From an uncultured Bacilli bacterium (GTDB lineage Bacteria; Bacillota_I; Bacilli_A; RF39; UBA660): 34,053 bases of DNA. This document shows, one piece after another, positions 1 through 8,127 of the stretch. The stretch lies in the NCBI GenBank assembly GCA_947624695.1, contig CANQLN010000002.1, positions 1-34,053 on the forward strand, written 5' to 3'. A program made the position numbers and the translations under genes. Position 1 is the first letter of the stretch, and each line of letters begins with the position of its first letter. The notes below the pieces were generated by a model. It did no database searches and was not told the origin of the DNA. It was given only the letters and a program-made list of their open reading frames with translations.

Positions 1-405
1 ACTGATGAGGGTATGGAAATAACTGAAAATGAATGTGCTGATTTATTTTATAGAAATAATGTTAATTTAGCTTATGTTGAATCTAATAATGGTGGTAGAG
101 GATTTGCTAGAAATGTTCAAAGAATATTGAAAGAAAAATATAGAACAAATAGGACGGTCATTAAGCCATTTACTCAAACAGCTAATAAACAGGCTAGAAT
201 ATTATCTAGTTCACATTGGGTTATGGAACATATCTTCTTCCCATTTAATTGGGGTAAGAGATGGGTAGAGTTCTATAAACATATAACTAGGTATCAAAAG
301 AAAGGTAAAAATGCTCACGATGATGGAGCTGATGTATTGGCTGGTATTTATGACAAGACTATAGGTGAGAAACAATCTTCGTTTGGTAGCACTAAACCAG
401 CATAA
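1..405 (+). CDS. terL: Terminase large subunit, C-terminal part (5' end outside window)
   Basis: The reading frame is open from the first base; the first in-frame ATG at 13 is internal, so the gene starts before the window. The piece resembles the nuclease end of phage large terminases: a strand ending in VESNNGGRGFARN (about residues 22-34 counting from that ATG), then a basic segment, and near the C-terminus the DDGADVLAG motif typical of the RNase H-fold nuclease of XtmB-like terminases. Terminase cuts concatemeric DNA and pumps it into the prohead. It stands directly upstream of the portal gene with a 14-nt gap and an AAGGAGGG site, the usual order. The family assignment is by recognition of these motifs; the ATPase half is not in view. 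Confidence 0.85.
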   Translation, partial: TDEGMEITENECADLFYRNNVNLAYVESNNGGRGFARNVQRILKEKYRTNRTVIKPFTQTANKQARILSSSHWVMEHIFFPFNWGKRWVEFYKHITRYQKKGKNAHDDGADVLAGIYDKTIGEKQSSFGSTKPA

Positions 406-419
406 AGGAGGGATAAGAA

Positions 420-2009
420 ATGCTACAATATAATAAAGAATATATTATTAAGCCTGAGAATATATATCAAATATTACAGGACGCTAAACCTGAATGGGAT
501 AAAAGAAAAAAGCTTTATCAAATGAAAATAAGGAAAGATAAGCCATCAAGTTTAGTTGCGGAAAATGATAGTAAAACTAAAATAGCTTTTGAATCAGTTA
601 TATCTAATATGGTAAATGGATATATGGGAGGTAAAGCTCCGGTATATTTAGTAGATGAGATACCAACTGAGGAAAAACAAAAAATATTACAAAAGTTATT
701 TAATAAAGTATTTAATAAAAAAGATAATGATAGAAAAGAATATCAATTATTTATTGATTACATAAGGGATTACAATGATGATTCCTTTTTCTTTTACAAA
801 ATTATTCAAGATTATAATGATGTGTCAGCTGGTTATGGATTGTTTTATGAAAACCAAAATAATGAGATAGTATATGCTAATACTGATCCTTTACAATCAA
901 TAGCTATATATGATTTTTCTACACCCGTTCAAAAGATAGGTTTTTTAAGACATTGGGTAGAAACTAACGCCGATGGAGAAAAGTTTGATGTAGTAGTATT
1001 AGCAACTGATGAATATAAATACTATTTTAGAAATAGTAAGCTAGAAGATACTAATTTTAAAGAAGATGAAGAATCAAGAGAAGAAGTTAATTGGGGCTGT
1101 GTTCCATGTATAGCTATAGAGAATCCTGATGGATTATCTTGTTTTGAATTATCTAAATCTTTAATTAGTTCTTATGAAAGAGTTATGAAGAACTCTAAAA
1201 ACACTTTCCAATATAATGATGACGCTAAGTTAATGGTTACAGGATATGAGCCAAAAGAAGATTTAGTAGTAGAAAAAAGAGATAAAGACGATCAAATAGT
1301 ATATGATGAAACCGGAGAAATAGTATGGATTGTCAATAAGAAAAGACAGGAAGAGGACGCTAGAGTATTAGAAGCTCCTGTATTTTATGCCGGTGAGAGT
1401 GGAAAAATAGAATGGGTTGAAAAAAATATCAATGATGGAGCTTTAGAAAATTATAAGAAAACTCTTATTGATTTAATATTTATGGTAAGTAATTGTCCTA
1501 ATGTTAATGATTTAGGATTTACTAATGCCGATAATAGCTCAGCCCTAGAAAAGAAATTCTTTCCACTAGAACAATCAGTAACATATTTAGATAAAGCTAT
1601 AAGAAAAGAACTATTAGCTATGTGGGAAGCATTTACTAATAGAATAAATCTTAAAAAAGGTACTAATTATGATTTTAGAAATCTAAAAATTAAGCTTCAA
1701 AGAAATATGCCTACTGATAAAAAAGCTGAAACTGATAGAGCTTTATCATTAAGAGGATTGTTATGTGATGAATCAGTTATAAATCTATTGCCTGATGAGT
1801 TAGACGCTTCTAGTGAAATTGAGAAGATGAAAACTCAAAGTGAAGAAAACCTAGAAGCAAATATGGAAAAGATACAATCTTTTGGAAAAGATGGTGCTGA
1901 CGCTCAGGCTATAGAGAATAATAAAGAAGATCAGGACGCAAATAATCAAGAAAATGCGTCTAATGATAAACAAGACGCAAGCGTGAGTAAAGATAAAGAA
2001 GTAAAGTAG
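420..2009 (+). CDS. Portal protein (SPP1 gp6-like)
   Basis: A 529-residue protein with the size and position of a phage portal: just after terminase and before the MuF-type head protein. Recognisable stretches include the N-terminal KIAFESVISNMVNGYMGGKA, the AIYDFSTPVQKIGFLRHW strand region near residue 165, and the long C-terminal helical part followed by an acidic, Gln/Asn/Asp-rich tail (last 60 residues). The portal forms the dodecameric DNA channel at one vertex and docks terminase and then the head-tail connectors. Start ATG 420 has an AGGAGG site at 405-410. The charged, low-complexity C-terminus is common in this family. Confidence 0.88.
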   Translation: MLQYNKEYIIKPENIYQILQDAKPEWDKRKKLYQMKIRKDKPSSLVAENDSKTKIAFESVISNMVNGYMGGKAPVYLVDEIPTEEKQKILQKLFNKVFNKKDNDRKEYQLFIDYIRDYNDDSFFFYKIIQDYNDVSAGYGLFYENQNNEIVYANTDPLQSIAIYDFSTPVQKIGFLRHWVETNADGEKFDVVVLATDEYKYYFRNSKLEDTNFKEDEESREEVNWGCVPCIAIENPDGLSCFELSKSLISSYERVMKNSKNTFQYNDDAKLMVTGYEPKEDLVVEKRDKDDQIVYDETGEIVWIVNKKRQEEDARVLEAPVFYAGESGKIEWVEKNINDGALENYKKTLIDLIFMVSNCPNVNDLGFTNADNSSALEKKFFPLEQSVTYLDKAIRKELLAMWEAFTNRINLKKGTNYDFRNLKIKLQRNMPTDKKAETDRALSLRGLLCDESVINLLPDELDASSEIEKMKTQSEENLEANMEKIQSFGKDGADAQAIENNKEDQDANNQENASNDKQDASVSKDKEVK

Positions 2010-2018
2010 GTGTTGTGA

Positions 2019-3452
2019 ATGGATAATAACACAATACTTACTAATCGTTGGAAATATACTGATGATAAACTTAAAGAATATTTAAAAGTATATAAACGAG
2101 TAAATGCTAGAACTCAGGACAGCGTACAAGATATATTTAATAGCATTGATTTTAGTTATGTAGATTTAACTAAACCTATTACTACAGCTCAAAGAAAGAA
2201 ACTATTAAGGGTTATTGATGAATGGAAAGAAAATGGCTTATTAAATGGTTATTTTAAATATAGAGTTGATGAATTGGTAAAAAAAAGATATATAACTAAT
2301 GAGGATATGTTAGATATATTATTGTGGGGAGCTTATGTTAAAGAGAGAAGCCAATTAGATGAATATGAGCAAGTTTTATTTACTGAAATAGGACAGGACT
2401 TATATAATCAGGGTGTAAAAGAAATAAAGCCAAAGAAAAAGAAAACATGGTCGTTGACATGGACTTATATTTGGTCGTTATTATGCCTACCTAATGCTAA
2501 AGGTAGTAAATGGATTGAATATATAGAGGCTTTAGCTTTAACTAATGCTCAGGAAATACAAAGACAGGCTAAAATAAACTTACAACAAAATAAAAAGCTG
2601 AATATTGATGATCCTATATTTCAAAACATACTAAAAAGACAGCAAAATAAATATTTAAGTATCAATGATAATAAATATAGTGGAGCGTTGGATAGTGAAG
2701 TAGTTGATATAGGAAATACCGCATTATTTAAAGCTGGTGAAGATTATGATGTTGATAGAGTTAGATTTATAGCTGAGATGGATAGTAGAACTACTAAAAT
2801 GTGTGAATCATTAAATAATCAAATATTTAGTGTATCAGGTAGGAATAAGTTTAAAAGATATAGTGCTGAATATGAGGCTATGGTTGACTATGACATATAC
2901 GGATTAGTTAAAGGAATAAACCTACCTCCTATTGATGATAATTTCCACTATTGTAGATCTACGATAACCTATCAATGGGAGGATAGACAAATGCCTGATA
3001 GGTTAGAACATAAACAACTAAGAAAAACTTTAAATTCAAGAATACCTAAGAACTTTGAAGAATATGAAAAAATGAAGTATAATAATAGTGGCTGGTATGA
3101 ATCTACATTAAGAGAAAAGGTCACTATAAACACTATTAAAACTAATAAGGATTATAGTAATAAATATAAGCAAAAACTAATTAAGACTTATTATGATTTT
3201 AGAAAAAGAGATGTAGAAATGACATCTCACGCTTTAAATAGATTTTTAGGTCAAAAAGAAAGAAAAGTTAGTTTTAGTGAAAAAGATGTTATTGATGTTA
3301 TGAATAGAAAAGCTAATTATTATGAAGATGGTACAATGAAAGATATTAAATATTATAATAAGCTAGCTGTTATTCAAGATAGAAGTAATAAGGAAGTAAT
3401 ATCAATAGTAAGAAGAAACCTAGAAAAGGAGGATTGGAAGAAATATGAATGA
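2019..3452 (+). CDS. MuF-type minor head protein with C-terminal BECR-like nuclease (toxin) domain
   Basis: This 477-residue protein has two parts. Residues about 245-320 carry the Phage_Mu_F (SPP1 gp7-like) core, including the run DSRTTKMCESLNNQIF and ending in FHYCRSTITYQW; such proteins sit inside the head near the portal. The last ~75 residues, from about 401, add SHALNRF, a stretch of predicted strands (DVIDVMNRKANYYEDG) and YYNKLAVIQD...EVISIVRRN. That pattern resembles the Barnase/EndoU/Colicin E5-D/RelE (BECR) nuclease domains fused to MuF proteins in temperate Bacillota phages. A small acidic gene overlaps its stop. The MuF core is well supported; the toxin reading is an inference from pattern and context. 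A simple non-toxic head-protein tail is the alternative. Confidence 0.8.
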   Translation: MDNNTILTNRWKYTDDKLKEYLKVYKRVNARTQDSVQDIFNSIDFSYVDLTKPITTAQRKKLLRVIDEWKENGLLNGYFKYRVDELVKKRYITNEDMLDILLWGAYVKERSQLDEYEQVLFTEIGQDLYNQGVKEIKPKKKKTWSLTWTYIWSLLCLPNAKGSKWIEYIEALALTNAQEIQRQAKINLQQNKKLNIDDPIFQNILKRQQNKYLSINDNKYSGALDSEVVDIGNTALFKAGEDYDVDRVRFIAEMDSRTTKMCESLNNQIFSVSGRNKFKRYSAEYEAMVDYDIYGLVKGINLPPIDDNFHYCRSTITYQWEDRQMPDRLEHKQLRKTLNSRIPKNFEEYEKMKYNNSGWYESTLREKVTINTIKTNKDYSNKYKQKLIKTYYDFRKRDVEMTSHALNRFLGQKERKVSFSEKDVIDVMNRKANYYEDGTMKDIKYYNKLAVIQDRSNKEVISIVRRNLEKEDWKKYE

Positions 3453-3705
3453 AGAGTTAAATGATATGATAGAATCATTTATCAATGGAGAATATGAAGC
3501 CGATAAGTTTTGCTATGACTTTAGTGATAAATATTCACAAGTTGAAATAAATGATTTAGAAAAAAGATATATCTATGTTTATGATGATATAAATGAAGCT
3601 TGTTCTTTATATGATGATTCCAATACTCACGATAAAAGATTATTGAATGAATCTCAATTTAGAGAAAAAGTTAAAAATTATTATAAGAAGTTAAGCACTA
3701 ATTAA
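3445..3705 (+). CDS. Small acidic protein, candidate immunity protein for the MuF-linked toxin
   Basis: An 86-residue acidic protein whose start overlaps the MuF gene stop by 8 nt, with an AAAAGGAGG site 12 nt upstream, so the two genes are coupled. The layout (IESFINGEYEADKFCYDFSDKY, a middle acidic helix, then NESQFREKVKNYYKKL) resembles small helical colicin-D-type immunity proteins. Its place, size and charge fit a cognate inhibitor of a basic nuclease. A terminator overlaps its stop codon, so toxin and partner end a transcription unit together. The function is inferred from context; I do not recognise a firm family signature. Confidence 0.6.
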   Translation: MNEELNDMIESFINGEYEADKFCYDFSDKYSQVEINDLEKRYIYVYDDINEACSLYDDSNTHDKRLLNESQFREKVKNYYKKLSTN

Positions 3706-3716
3706 GTGCTTTTTTC
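3693..3716 (+). terminator. Intrinsic terminator after head/toxin genes
   Basis: AAGCACT (3693-3699) pairs with AGTGCTT (3705-3711) across a 5-nt loop and runs into a T-rich tract. The stem begins inside the last codons of the preceding gene, whose TAA is at 3703-3705. Confidence 0.75.
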
Positions 3717-3725
3717 TTTGGAAAG

Positions 3726-3844
3726 ACTACTAATAAGGTGAAAGCTTTATTGATGGTTCGCTACCGGAGTAGTTGTGCGTGTAATGGGTTTTAGGCACGG
3801 GTATTTTGATTATTAAAGGGAATGATAGCTACATTCCTTTTTTT
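3726..3844 (+). ncRNA. Candidate structured RNA with its own terminator, upstream of scaffold gene
   Basis: The gap between the immunity-like gene and the scaffold gene folds compactly. ACTACT (3726-3731) pairs with AGTAGT (3768-3773) and encloses two hairpins: AATAAGG/CTTTATT (3732-3738 with 3745-3751, one G-U) and GGT/ACC (3755-3757 with 3763-3765). GTGC/GCAC (3775-3778 with 3795-3798) follows. Last comes a 10-bp terminator stem (3815-3824 with 3832-3841, loop ATAGCTA) running into T's. I do not recognise a known riboswitch class or see a clear promoter. It could be a processed small RNA or a cis-acting leader controlling scaffold and capsid synthesis. Confidence 0.5.
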
Positions 3845-3947
3845 AATGCCTTTTTCTATTGTAGGCTGAATAAATAGGGTTTGTGAAATTTATGTAATGA
3901 GCTGGGGACTTTTAAAGTAAATGGCTTGGGACAAAGGAGGAATAAGA

Positions 3948-4505
3948 ATGGACGCAAACAATAATAATGCTGGAGCTGTTGAAAATAACAATCAACAAAA
4001 CCAAAACACGGGTGCTGATGTTCAAGTACCTAAAACTTTTGACGAAATGTTGAAAGAATCTAATTATCAAAGTGAATTTGATAAGAAAGTCCAAAAGTCT
4101 TTAGATACAGCTAGGGCTAAATGGGAAGCTGAACAAGAAGCTAAACAAAGTGAGGCTGATAAATTATCTAAGATGAAAGAGGACGAAAGAAAGAATTATG
4201 AGTTAGATAAAGCTCGTAAGGAAAAGGAAGAAGCGGAAGCTAAATTAAATGCTTACGAATTGAAAGAAGAAGCTATTAAGATGGCTAATGCTCCTGAAAC
4301 TAAGGTAGATGTTTCTTTATTGAATCTTATTGACTTTAGAAACATTAAAGCCGAACAAGTAGAGCCTACTATTAAAAATATTAAAAAGGTTTTTGATGAG
4401 ACTGTAGAAAAAGAAGTTAATAAGAGATTAAAAGAAACAACTCCTAAATCCGTTATTAATCAAAATAACGGAGGATCTAAAAAAAGTATCCCAAATGTAT
4501 TTTAA
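3948..4505 (+). CDS. Head scaffolding protein (DUF4355-like)
   Basis: A 185-residue, highly charged, mostly helical protein placed immediately before the capsid gene, the usual place of a scaffold. It has an Asn/Gln-rich N-terminus, a long Lys/Glu coiled-coil stretch (about residues 50-110, e.g. KMKEDERKNYELDKARKEKE), and a short basic tail ending NNGGSKKSIPNVF, which matches DUF4355-type scaffolds of Bacillota phages. Scaffolds guide capsid assembly and leave the head before or during packaging. Start ATG 3948 is chosen because AAAGGAGG at 3933-3940 is correctly spaced; the upstream in-frame ATG 3921 has no such site. Confidence 0.8.
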   Translation: MDANNNNAGAVENNNQQNQNTGADVQVPKTFDEMLKESNYQSEFDKKVQKSLDTARAKWEAEQEAKQSEADKLSKMKEDERKNYELDKARKEKEEAEAKLNAYELKEEAIKMANAPETKVDVSLLNLIDFRNIKAEQVEPTIKNIKKVFDETVEKEVNKRLKETTPKSVINQNNGGSKKSIPNVF

Positions 4506-4531
4506 AAAATTTAGAAAAGGAGTGATTTTTA

Positions 4532-5380
4532 ATGGATACAAATAGATTAGACGCTTTAAGTATTGAATTATTATCTACTGAAAGCAAAGATAAGTTAGCC
4601 GAAGAATACGGAAAGGTAATTGAAAACATTTCCACTCAAACTGTTGCCGGATTATATTCTAATAAGGATTTAAGCGGTGATCCAGCTAGTGGTAGTGTTG
4701 AAGCAAAGAGATTTGCTAATGTAAAAGGTCAAAAATATGGTACAGCAAGAGGTAAAGGAGAAGCTCCTCATGTAGAAGCAAAACCTGTTGTAGTTCCTGT
4801 TGATGACGATTTAGAATATTTAGAGGAAGTAGAAGAAAAAGATTTAAGAATGTATGGTGTTAGCGGTTTAATCGAAAGAAGAACAGCTAATCATCAAATG
4901 GTTATTGGTATTGATAGTGATGTTAAATTCTTTGACGCTATGGCTAAAGAGGGAACTGAATTTAGTACCGAAGAAACAGCTATCAATAAAATTGTAAGTA
5001 GTGCTATTGCAACTTTACAGGGTACAAAGAATGACTTTGTAAATGGTGTTCCACTACCTTTAATCAAAGTAGCATTTAGTACAACTTACTATAATAATTT
5101 TAGAGATTATCTTGATGAAGCTACAAACTCTAATATTGATACTTCTATTGGTGAAGCTGGTAAGTTCCACGGAGTTGATGTATTTAGTACAGTAAATATG
5201 CCTAAAGATGTTGATTTCATCGTATTTATTGATGGTGCTGTAGCTCAACCTAAACACCCAAGTATCTATAATCCAACTCAAATAGGTTTATCTAAAGCTA
5301 TCGGTTTTGGTATGTTTATTGATATGGGTACTAAGGTTGTTACTCCTGACTTAATTTTAGTTAAAAAAAAAGCGGAGTAA
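4532..5380 (+). CDS. Major capsid protein (HK97-like fold)
   Basis: A 282-residue protein following the scaffold gene, with an AAAAGGAGTG site. It carries an acidic N-terminal region, a long middle segment (VEEKDLRMYGVSGLIERRTANHQ) and a C-terminal strand region (IGFGMFIDMGTKVVTPDLILVKK) typical of HK97-fold capsid subunits of SPP1-like phages. It assembles the icosahedral shell. The zero-frame stop at 5378 comes just after a run of nine A's; slippage there would extend the protein with the -1 reading frame that follows, giving a minor longer capsid form. Confidence 0.88.
   Translation: MDTNRLDALSIELLSTESKDKLAEEYGKVIENISTQTVAGLYSNKDLSGDPASGSVEAKRFANVKGQKYGTARGKGEAPHVEAKPVVVPVDDDLEYLEEVEEKDLRMYGVSGLIERRTANHQMVIGIDSDVKFFDAMAKEGTEFSTEETAINKIVSSAIATLQGTKNDFVNGVPLPLIKVAFSTTYYNNFRDYLDEATNSNIDTSIGEAGKFHGVDVFSTVNMPKDVDFIVFIDGAVAQPKHPSIYNPTQIGLSKAIGFGMFIDMGTKVVTPDLILVKKKAE
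5363..5371 (+). other. Slippery A9 run: putative -1 programmed frameshift site in capsid gene
   Basis: The capsid frame reads GTT AAA AAA AAA GCG GAG TAA. Moving back one base on the A run enters a frame that is open to 5754 (AGC GGA GTA ATC CCT GAA ...). The next reading frame has no ATG near its beginning and no ribosome binding site, which favours frameshifting over separate initiation. Confidence 0.7.
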
Positions 5381-5754
5381 TCCCTGAAAAATCGGTAACA
5401 ATTAGCTTGCCAACCGGTGATGTTTACGGAATGAATGTAACTGACTTACAAGATAATATCCAAGTAAAAGGAGATAAAGTATCAGGTACTTCTAAATATG
5501 TAAAGAACTTTGATAAGTTTGAAAAAGGAGCGGAGGGAAACTTCTTAGCTATTGAAGTTGATGAAGCTAAAAATGGTGATGAAGTTACTTTTGAATTATC
5601 CGATCCTGAAAGTAAAGGGACAGGTACTTTAAATTCAAATGATTATTTACTTGTTTGTAAGATACATTCTAATACGCAAACTATCACATTAAAAAATGGT
5701 AACACAACAAAAGTGTTAGATTTAACAGGCTTGACTTTAAGTCCAGCCGATTAA
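5371..5754 (+). CDS. Capsid C-terminal extension/decoration domain, reached by -1 frameshift
   Basis: This -1 frame continues straight from the capsid gene: after the Lys run it reads SGVIPEKSVTISLPTGDVYG, then a compact strand-rich domain of about 105 residues (GMNVTDLQDNIQVKGDKVSG ... TTKVLDLTGLTLSPAD). Many tailed phages carry such Ig-like or small beta domains on a minor, frameshifted fraction of capsid or tail subunits, where they decorate the particle and may bind host surfaces or mucus. A stand-alone protein would have to start at TTG 5407 without a Shine-Dalgarno sequence, which I consider unlikely. Confidence 0.72.
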   Translation, partial: SGVIPEKSVTISLPTGDVYGMNVTDLQDNIQVKGDKVSGTSKYVKNFDKFEKGAEGNFLAIEVDEAKNGDEVTFELSDPESKGTGTLNSNDYLLVCKIHSNTQTITLKNGNTTKVLDLTGLTLSPAD

Positions 5755-5773
5755 AAGAATTAGGAGGATATTT

Positions 5774-6019
5774 ATGAAAAGTTTTAGAAATAAAGATACA
5801 GGAGTTATTTTAACTCCTCAAAATAAGTGGGTAGAAGAACAATTAGAAGCTAATAGTGAATATGTTGAAGTAGGAGCTAAAGCTTCTAATAAATCTACTG
5901 AAAAAGCTATTAAAGACTATAATAAAAAGGAATTAGTAGCTTATCTAAAAACTTTAGGAATTGACGCTAATGAAGATATGAAAAAAGATGATTTATTAGC
6001 ACTTATTCCTGAGGAATAA
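5774..6019 (+). CDS. Small head protein with HeH/LEM-like C-terminal motif
   Basis: An 81-residue protein with a good AGGAGG site, between capsid and head-tail connectors. The N-terminal half (FRNKDTGVILTPQNKWVEEQ) is of a type often found just after capsid genes. The C-terminal half (AIKDYNKKELVAYLKTLGID...KKDDLLALI) looks like a small helix-extension-helix (HeH/LEM or SAP-like) domain, a fold that often binds nucleic acid. It may be a minor capsid or DNA-contact protein. The assignment to the head module rests on position. Confidence 0.6.
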   Translation: MKSFRNKDTGVILTPQNKWVEEQLEANSEYVEVGAKASNKSTEKAIKDYNKKELVAYLKTLGIDANEDMKKDDLLALIPEE

Positions 6020-6045
6020 AAATAAGAGAATTGGAGGGCGGTAGA

Positions 6046-6357
6046 ATGGAAAATGAAATGAAAACTAAAATGTTTGATAGATTAAAAAAAGACATTGATG
6101 TTAATTTCAAAGTTGGGGACGATAGTGTATTGTCTGATTTTATTGATGATTATATTTCTATTGCCTCCCATAATTCTAATCGTAAAGAAAACGATAATAA
6201 ATTATATCCGTATGTTTATGAAGCTGTAAAAGAAGCTTATTTAAGACGAGGCGATGAGGGTAGTTCTAGTTCTACTGAGGGAAGCCTATCTACTTCTTAT
6301 GTTGACATAGTTGAAAAACTAAAAAAAGATGTAAGAACTATTAGGGTGATTCGATGA
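6046..6357 (+). CDS. Head-tail connector (gp6/gp15-like adaptor)
   Basis: A 103-residue helical protein in the position of the first connector after the capsid genes. DYISIASHNSNRKENDNKLYPYVYEAVKEAYLRRGDEG followed by a flexible Ser/Thr linker and LKKDVRTIRVIR matches the small adaptor family (HK97 gp6-like / SPP1 gp15-like) that binds beneath the portal. Start ATG 6046 is chosen because GGAGGG at 6033-6038 is well spaced; TTG 6031 would place the site inside the gene. The stop overlaps the next start by 4 nt. Confidence 0.68.
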   Translation: MENEMKTKMFDRLKKDIDVNFKVGDDSVLSDFIDDYISIASHNSNRKENDNKLYPYVYEAVKEAYLRRGDEGSSSSTEGSLSTSYVDIVEKLKKDVRTIRVIR

Positions 6358-6704
6358 GAATTAAGAATCTAAAACCCTTATATGTATATAAGCCTGATAA
6401 AGTGCTAAAAAGTGGAGAATACGAAACAAGTTGGTACTTTAAGGGTATTGAATGGTTGAATCCACAGCAAGATTTAGATGAATTAGATCGAAATAGTGCT
6501 GGTGATGTTGACTATGAAATAATAAAACTTCGTACTGATAAAGTTTTGAATATCAATAAAGGTGATGGTATTTCTTTTGAGGAACTTACTATAGATGAAG
6601 AATCTAAAAAAGTGACTAATGGAAAGCCAAGTTATTTAGTAGAAAACAAACCGACAATAGGTAAAACTACTTTATATACTTTAATAACCAACAATGGGGA
6701 GTAA
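6354..6704 (+). CDS. Head-tail connector / head closure protein (gp16-like)
   Basis: A 116-residue strand-rich protein, translationally coupled to the preceding adaptor gene (ATGA overlap). Size and order correspond to the head-completion or stopper protein that closes the portal channel (SPP1 gp16-like). Visible features are a basic N-terminus (MRIKNLKPLYVYKPDKVLK) and a region of repeated short strands after residue 60. Assignment is by order in the module, since sequence conservation in this family is weak. Confidence 0.55.
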   Translation: MRIKNLKPLYVYKPDKVLKSGEYETSWYFKGIEWLNPQQDLDELDRNSAGDVDYEIIKLRTDKVLNINKGDGISFEELTIDEESKKVTNGKPSYLVENKPTIGKTTLYTLITNNGE

Positions 6705-6706
6705 TA

Positions 6707-7240
6707 ATGTTTAAAGTTGAATGGGAAAAACAAAGTTTAGACAGCTTTTATAAAAAGATGGAAAAACTAATTAAAGGACTACCTGAAAATACTAAATTAG
6801 GTGTAGAGGACGCTTTAGGTAATACCCAAGAAAAAGCTTTAGACAATAAGCGTGGAAAAAGAGATAAAAAAATGATTCCTATAGAAGTTGTTGACTTTAG
6901 TAAGAATCAAGTTGTCGGTAGAGTTTACACGGATAAAGACTTATTTAGCTATGCTCCATTTTTGGAATTTGGTACAGGTACTAAAGCTGAATTATCTCAT
7001 ATAGGTAAAACAAAAACATTTATAGCTAGTGGTTATAGATATTGGTTTTTGCCTGTAGATAAAGTAGATAGAGCTTTTAGTCCTGAAAGAATAATAAACA
7101 TAGGTGGAGAATTATTCTATATTATGTTTGCTACTCAGCCATATCCATTTATGCGTCCGGCGTCTTTTTCTTCTAGGGAAGAGAACGCTAATTTAGTTGA
7201 TGAGAGAATAGGTAAATTTCTAACGGAGGTATTAAAGTGA
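6707..7240 (+). CDS. HK97 gp10-like tail/neck protein
   Basis: A 177-residue protein whose arrangement fits the HK97-gp10-like family: an N-terminal helix (SLDSFYKKMEKLIKGLPENT), then DKDLFSYAPFLEFGTGTKAE (the 'YA.flEFGT' motif is characteristic), and PYPFMRPA near the C-terminus, another family signature. These proteins act at the head-tail interface or in tail completion. The stop overlaps the next start by 4 nt. Confidence 0.75.
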   Translation: MFKVEWEKQSLDSFYKKMEKLIKGLPENTKLGVEDALGNTQEKALDNKRGKRDKKMIPIEVVDFSKNQVVGRVYTDKDLFSYAPFLEFGTGTKAELSHIGKTKTFIASGYRYWFLPVDKVDRAFSPERIINIGGELFYIMFATQPYPFMRPASFSSREENANLVDERIGKFLTEVLK

Positions 7241-7629
7241 AATTGCATGAATTAAGTGTTAAAGAGTTTTATGATTTAGTTATTTCTATACTAGAAACAA
7301 TTATAAAAGAAGTTGTAGGAGAAAACCCTGACGCTAATGGCGTGTTTCCGTGTTTAGTAGTACAAGCTCCTATGAGATATGACGAAAAAACAGGAGAAAT
7401 AGAGCCAATATTATCTAGGTTTTCAATTACTATTGAAGCTTGGACTAAAAAGAAATCCAATAGTATTGCTTTAATTGATAAAGTTGATAGTAAATTAAGA
7501 GGATATAATTTTACAAGATTAGGAACACCTATAGACCTTTATGACGAGATAACAAAAAGTCATCGTTACGGAGGAAGCTACGAGGTGTTTTATAATGCTA
7601 TAACAAATAGCTTAGAGAAAGTCAAATAA
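7237..7629 (+). CDS. Tail terminator / tail completion protein
   Basis: A 130-residue protein coupled to the gp10-like gene. It reads as an alpha/beta protein with FPCLVVQAPMRYDEKTGEIEP, SRFSITIEAWTKKKSN and YGGSYEVFYNAITNSLEK, consistent with the minor tail/terminator family (SPP1 gp17-like, lambda gpU-like). It would cap the tail tube at the head-proximal end. Its place directly before the major tail protein supports this. Confidence 0.62.
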   Translation: MKLHELSVKEFYDLVISILETIIKEVVGENPDANGVFPCLVVQAPMRYDEKTGEIEPILSRFSITIEAWTKKKSNSIALIDKVDSKLRGYNFTRLGTPIDLYDEITKSHRYGGSYEVFYNAITNSLEKVK

Positions 7630-7650
7630 TCAAAAAAGGAGGGATTTATT

Positions 7651-8115
7651 ATGGCAACACCTAAAACAGGTACTCTAACTAAAATTTATATAAGTGATAA
7701 GGAATATCCTACCGAAGAAGAGTTAACTTTGGTTATGTACACGGAGGAAATTCCATCTCCCGAAGATCCAGCGGAAGCTGTAACATATCAAACTACTGAT
7801 ATGGACGGAGAGGAACAAAGTAAAGGTAGTAAGAAAGCTACTACTCCAGCAATTCCTGTTCTTTATAAATCCGATCAACATGACGATTTAAAGAAAAAAG
7901 CTGATAGTAATGATAGTTATTGGTTTTTTATCCGCTATCCTGAATCAACTTGTGATGAAACTAACGCCGGAAAGCCATTAGTTAAATCATTCTCAGCTCA
8001 AATGGATTTAACAGGTGATACTATCACAGCTGGAGATATTATTAAAGATACTTTAACACTTTATAGAAATTCTAGTGTTAAAGAAACTCACGGACTACCT
8101 ACTAATCCAGAATAG
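7651..8115 (+). CDS. Major tail protein (tail tube)
   Basis: A 154-residue protein with an AAGGAGGG site, in the standard position between the tail terminator and tail chaperones. It is rich in Thr and short strands (MATPKTGTLTKIYISDKEYP ... FSAQMDLTGDTITAGDIIKDTLTLYR), as expected for a tube protein of the lambda gpV / SPP1 gp17.1 type, whose hexameric rings stack around the tape measure. Confidence 0.75.
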   Translation: MATPKTGTLTKIYISDKEYPTEEELTLVMYTEEIPSPEDPAEAVTYQTTDMDGEEQSKGSKKATTPAIPVLYKSDQHDDLKKKADSNDSYWFFIRYPESTCDETNAGKPLVKSFSAQMDLTGDTITAGDIIKDTLTLYRNSSVKETHGLPTNPE

Positions 8116-8127
8116 GAGGGAAAAATA

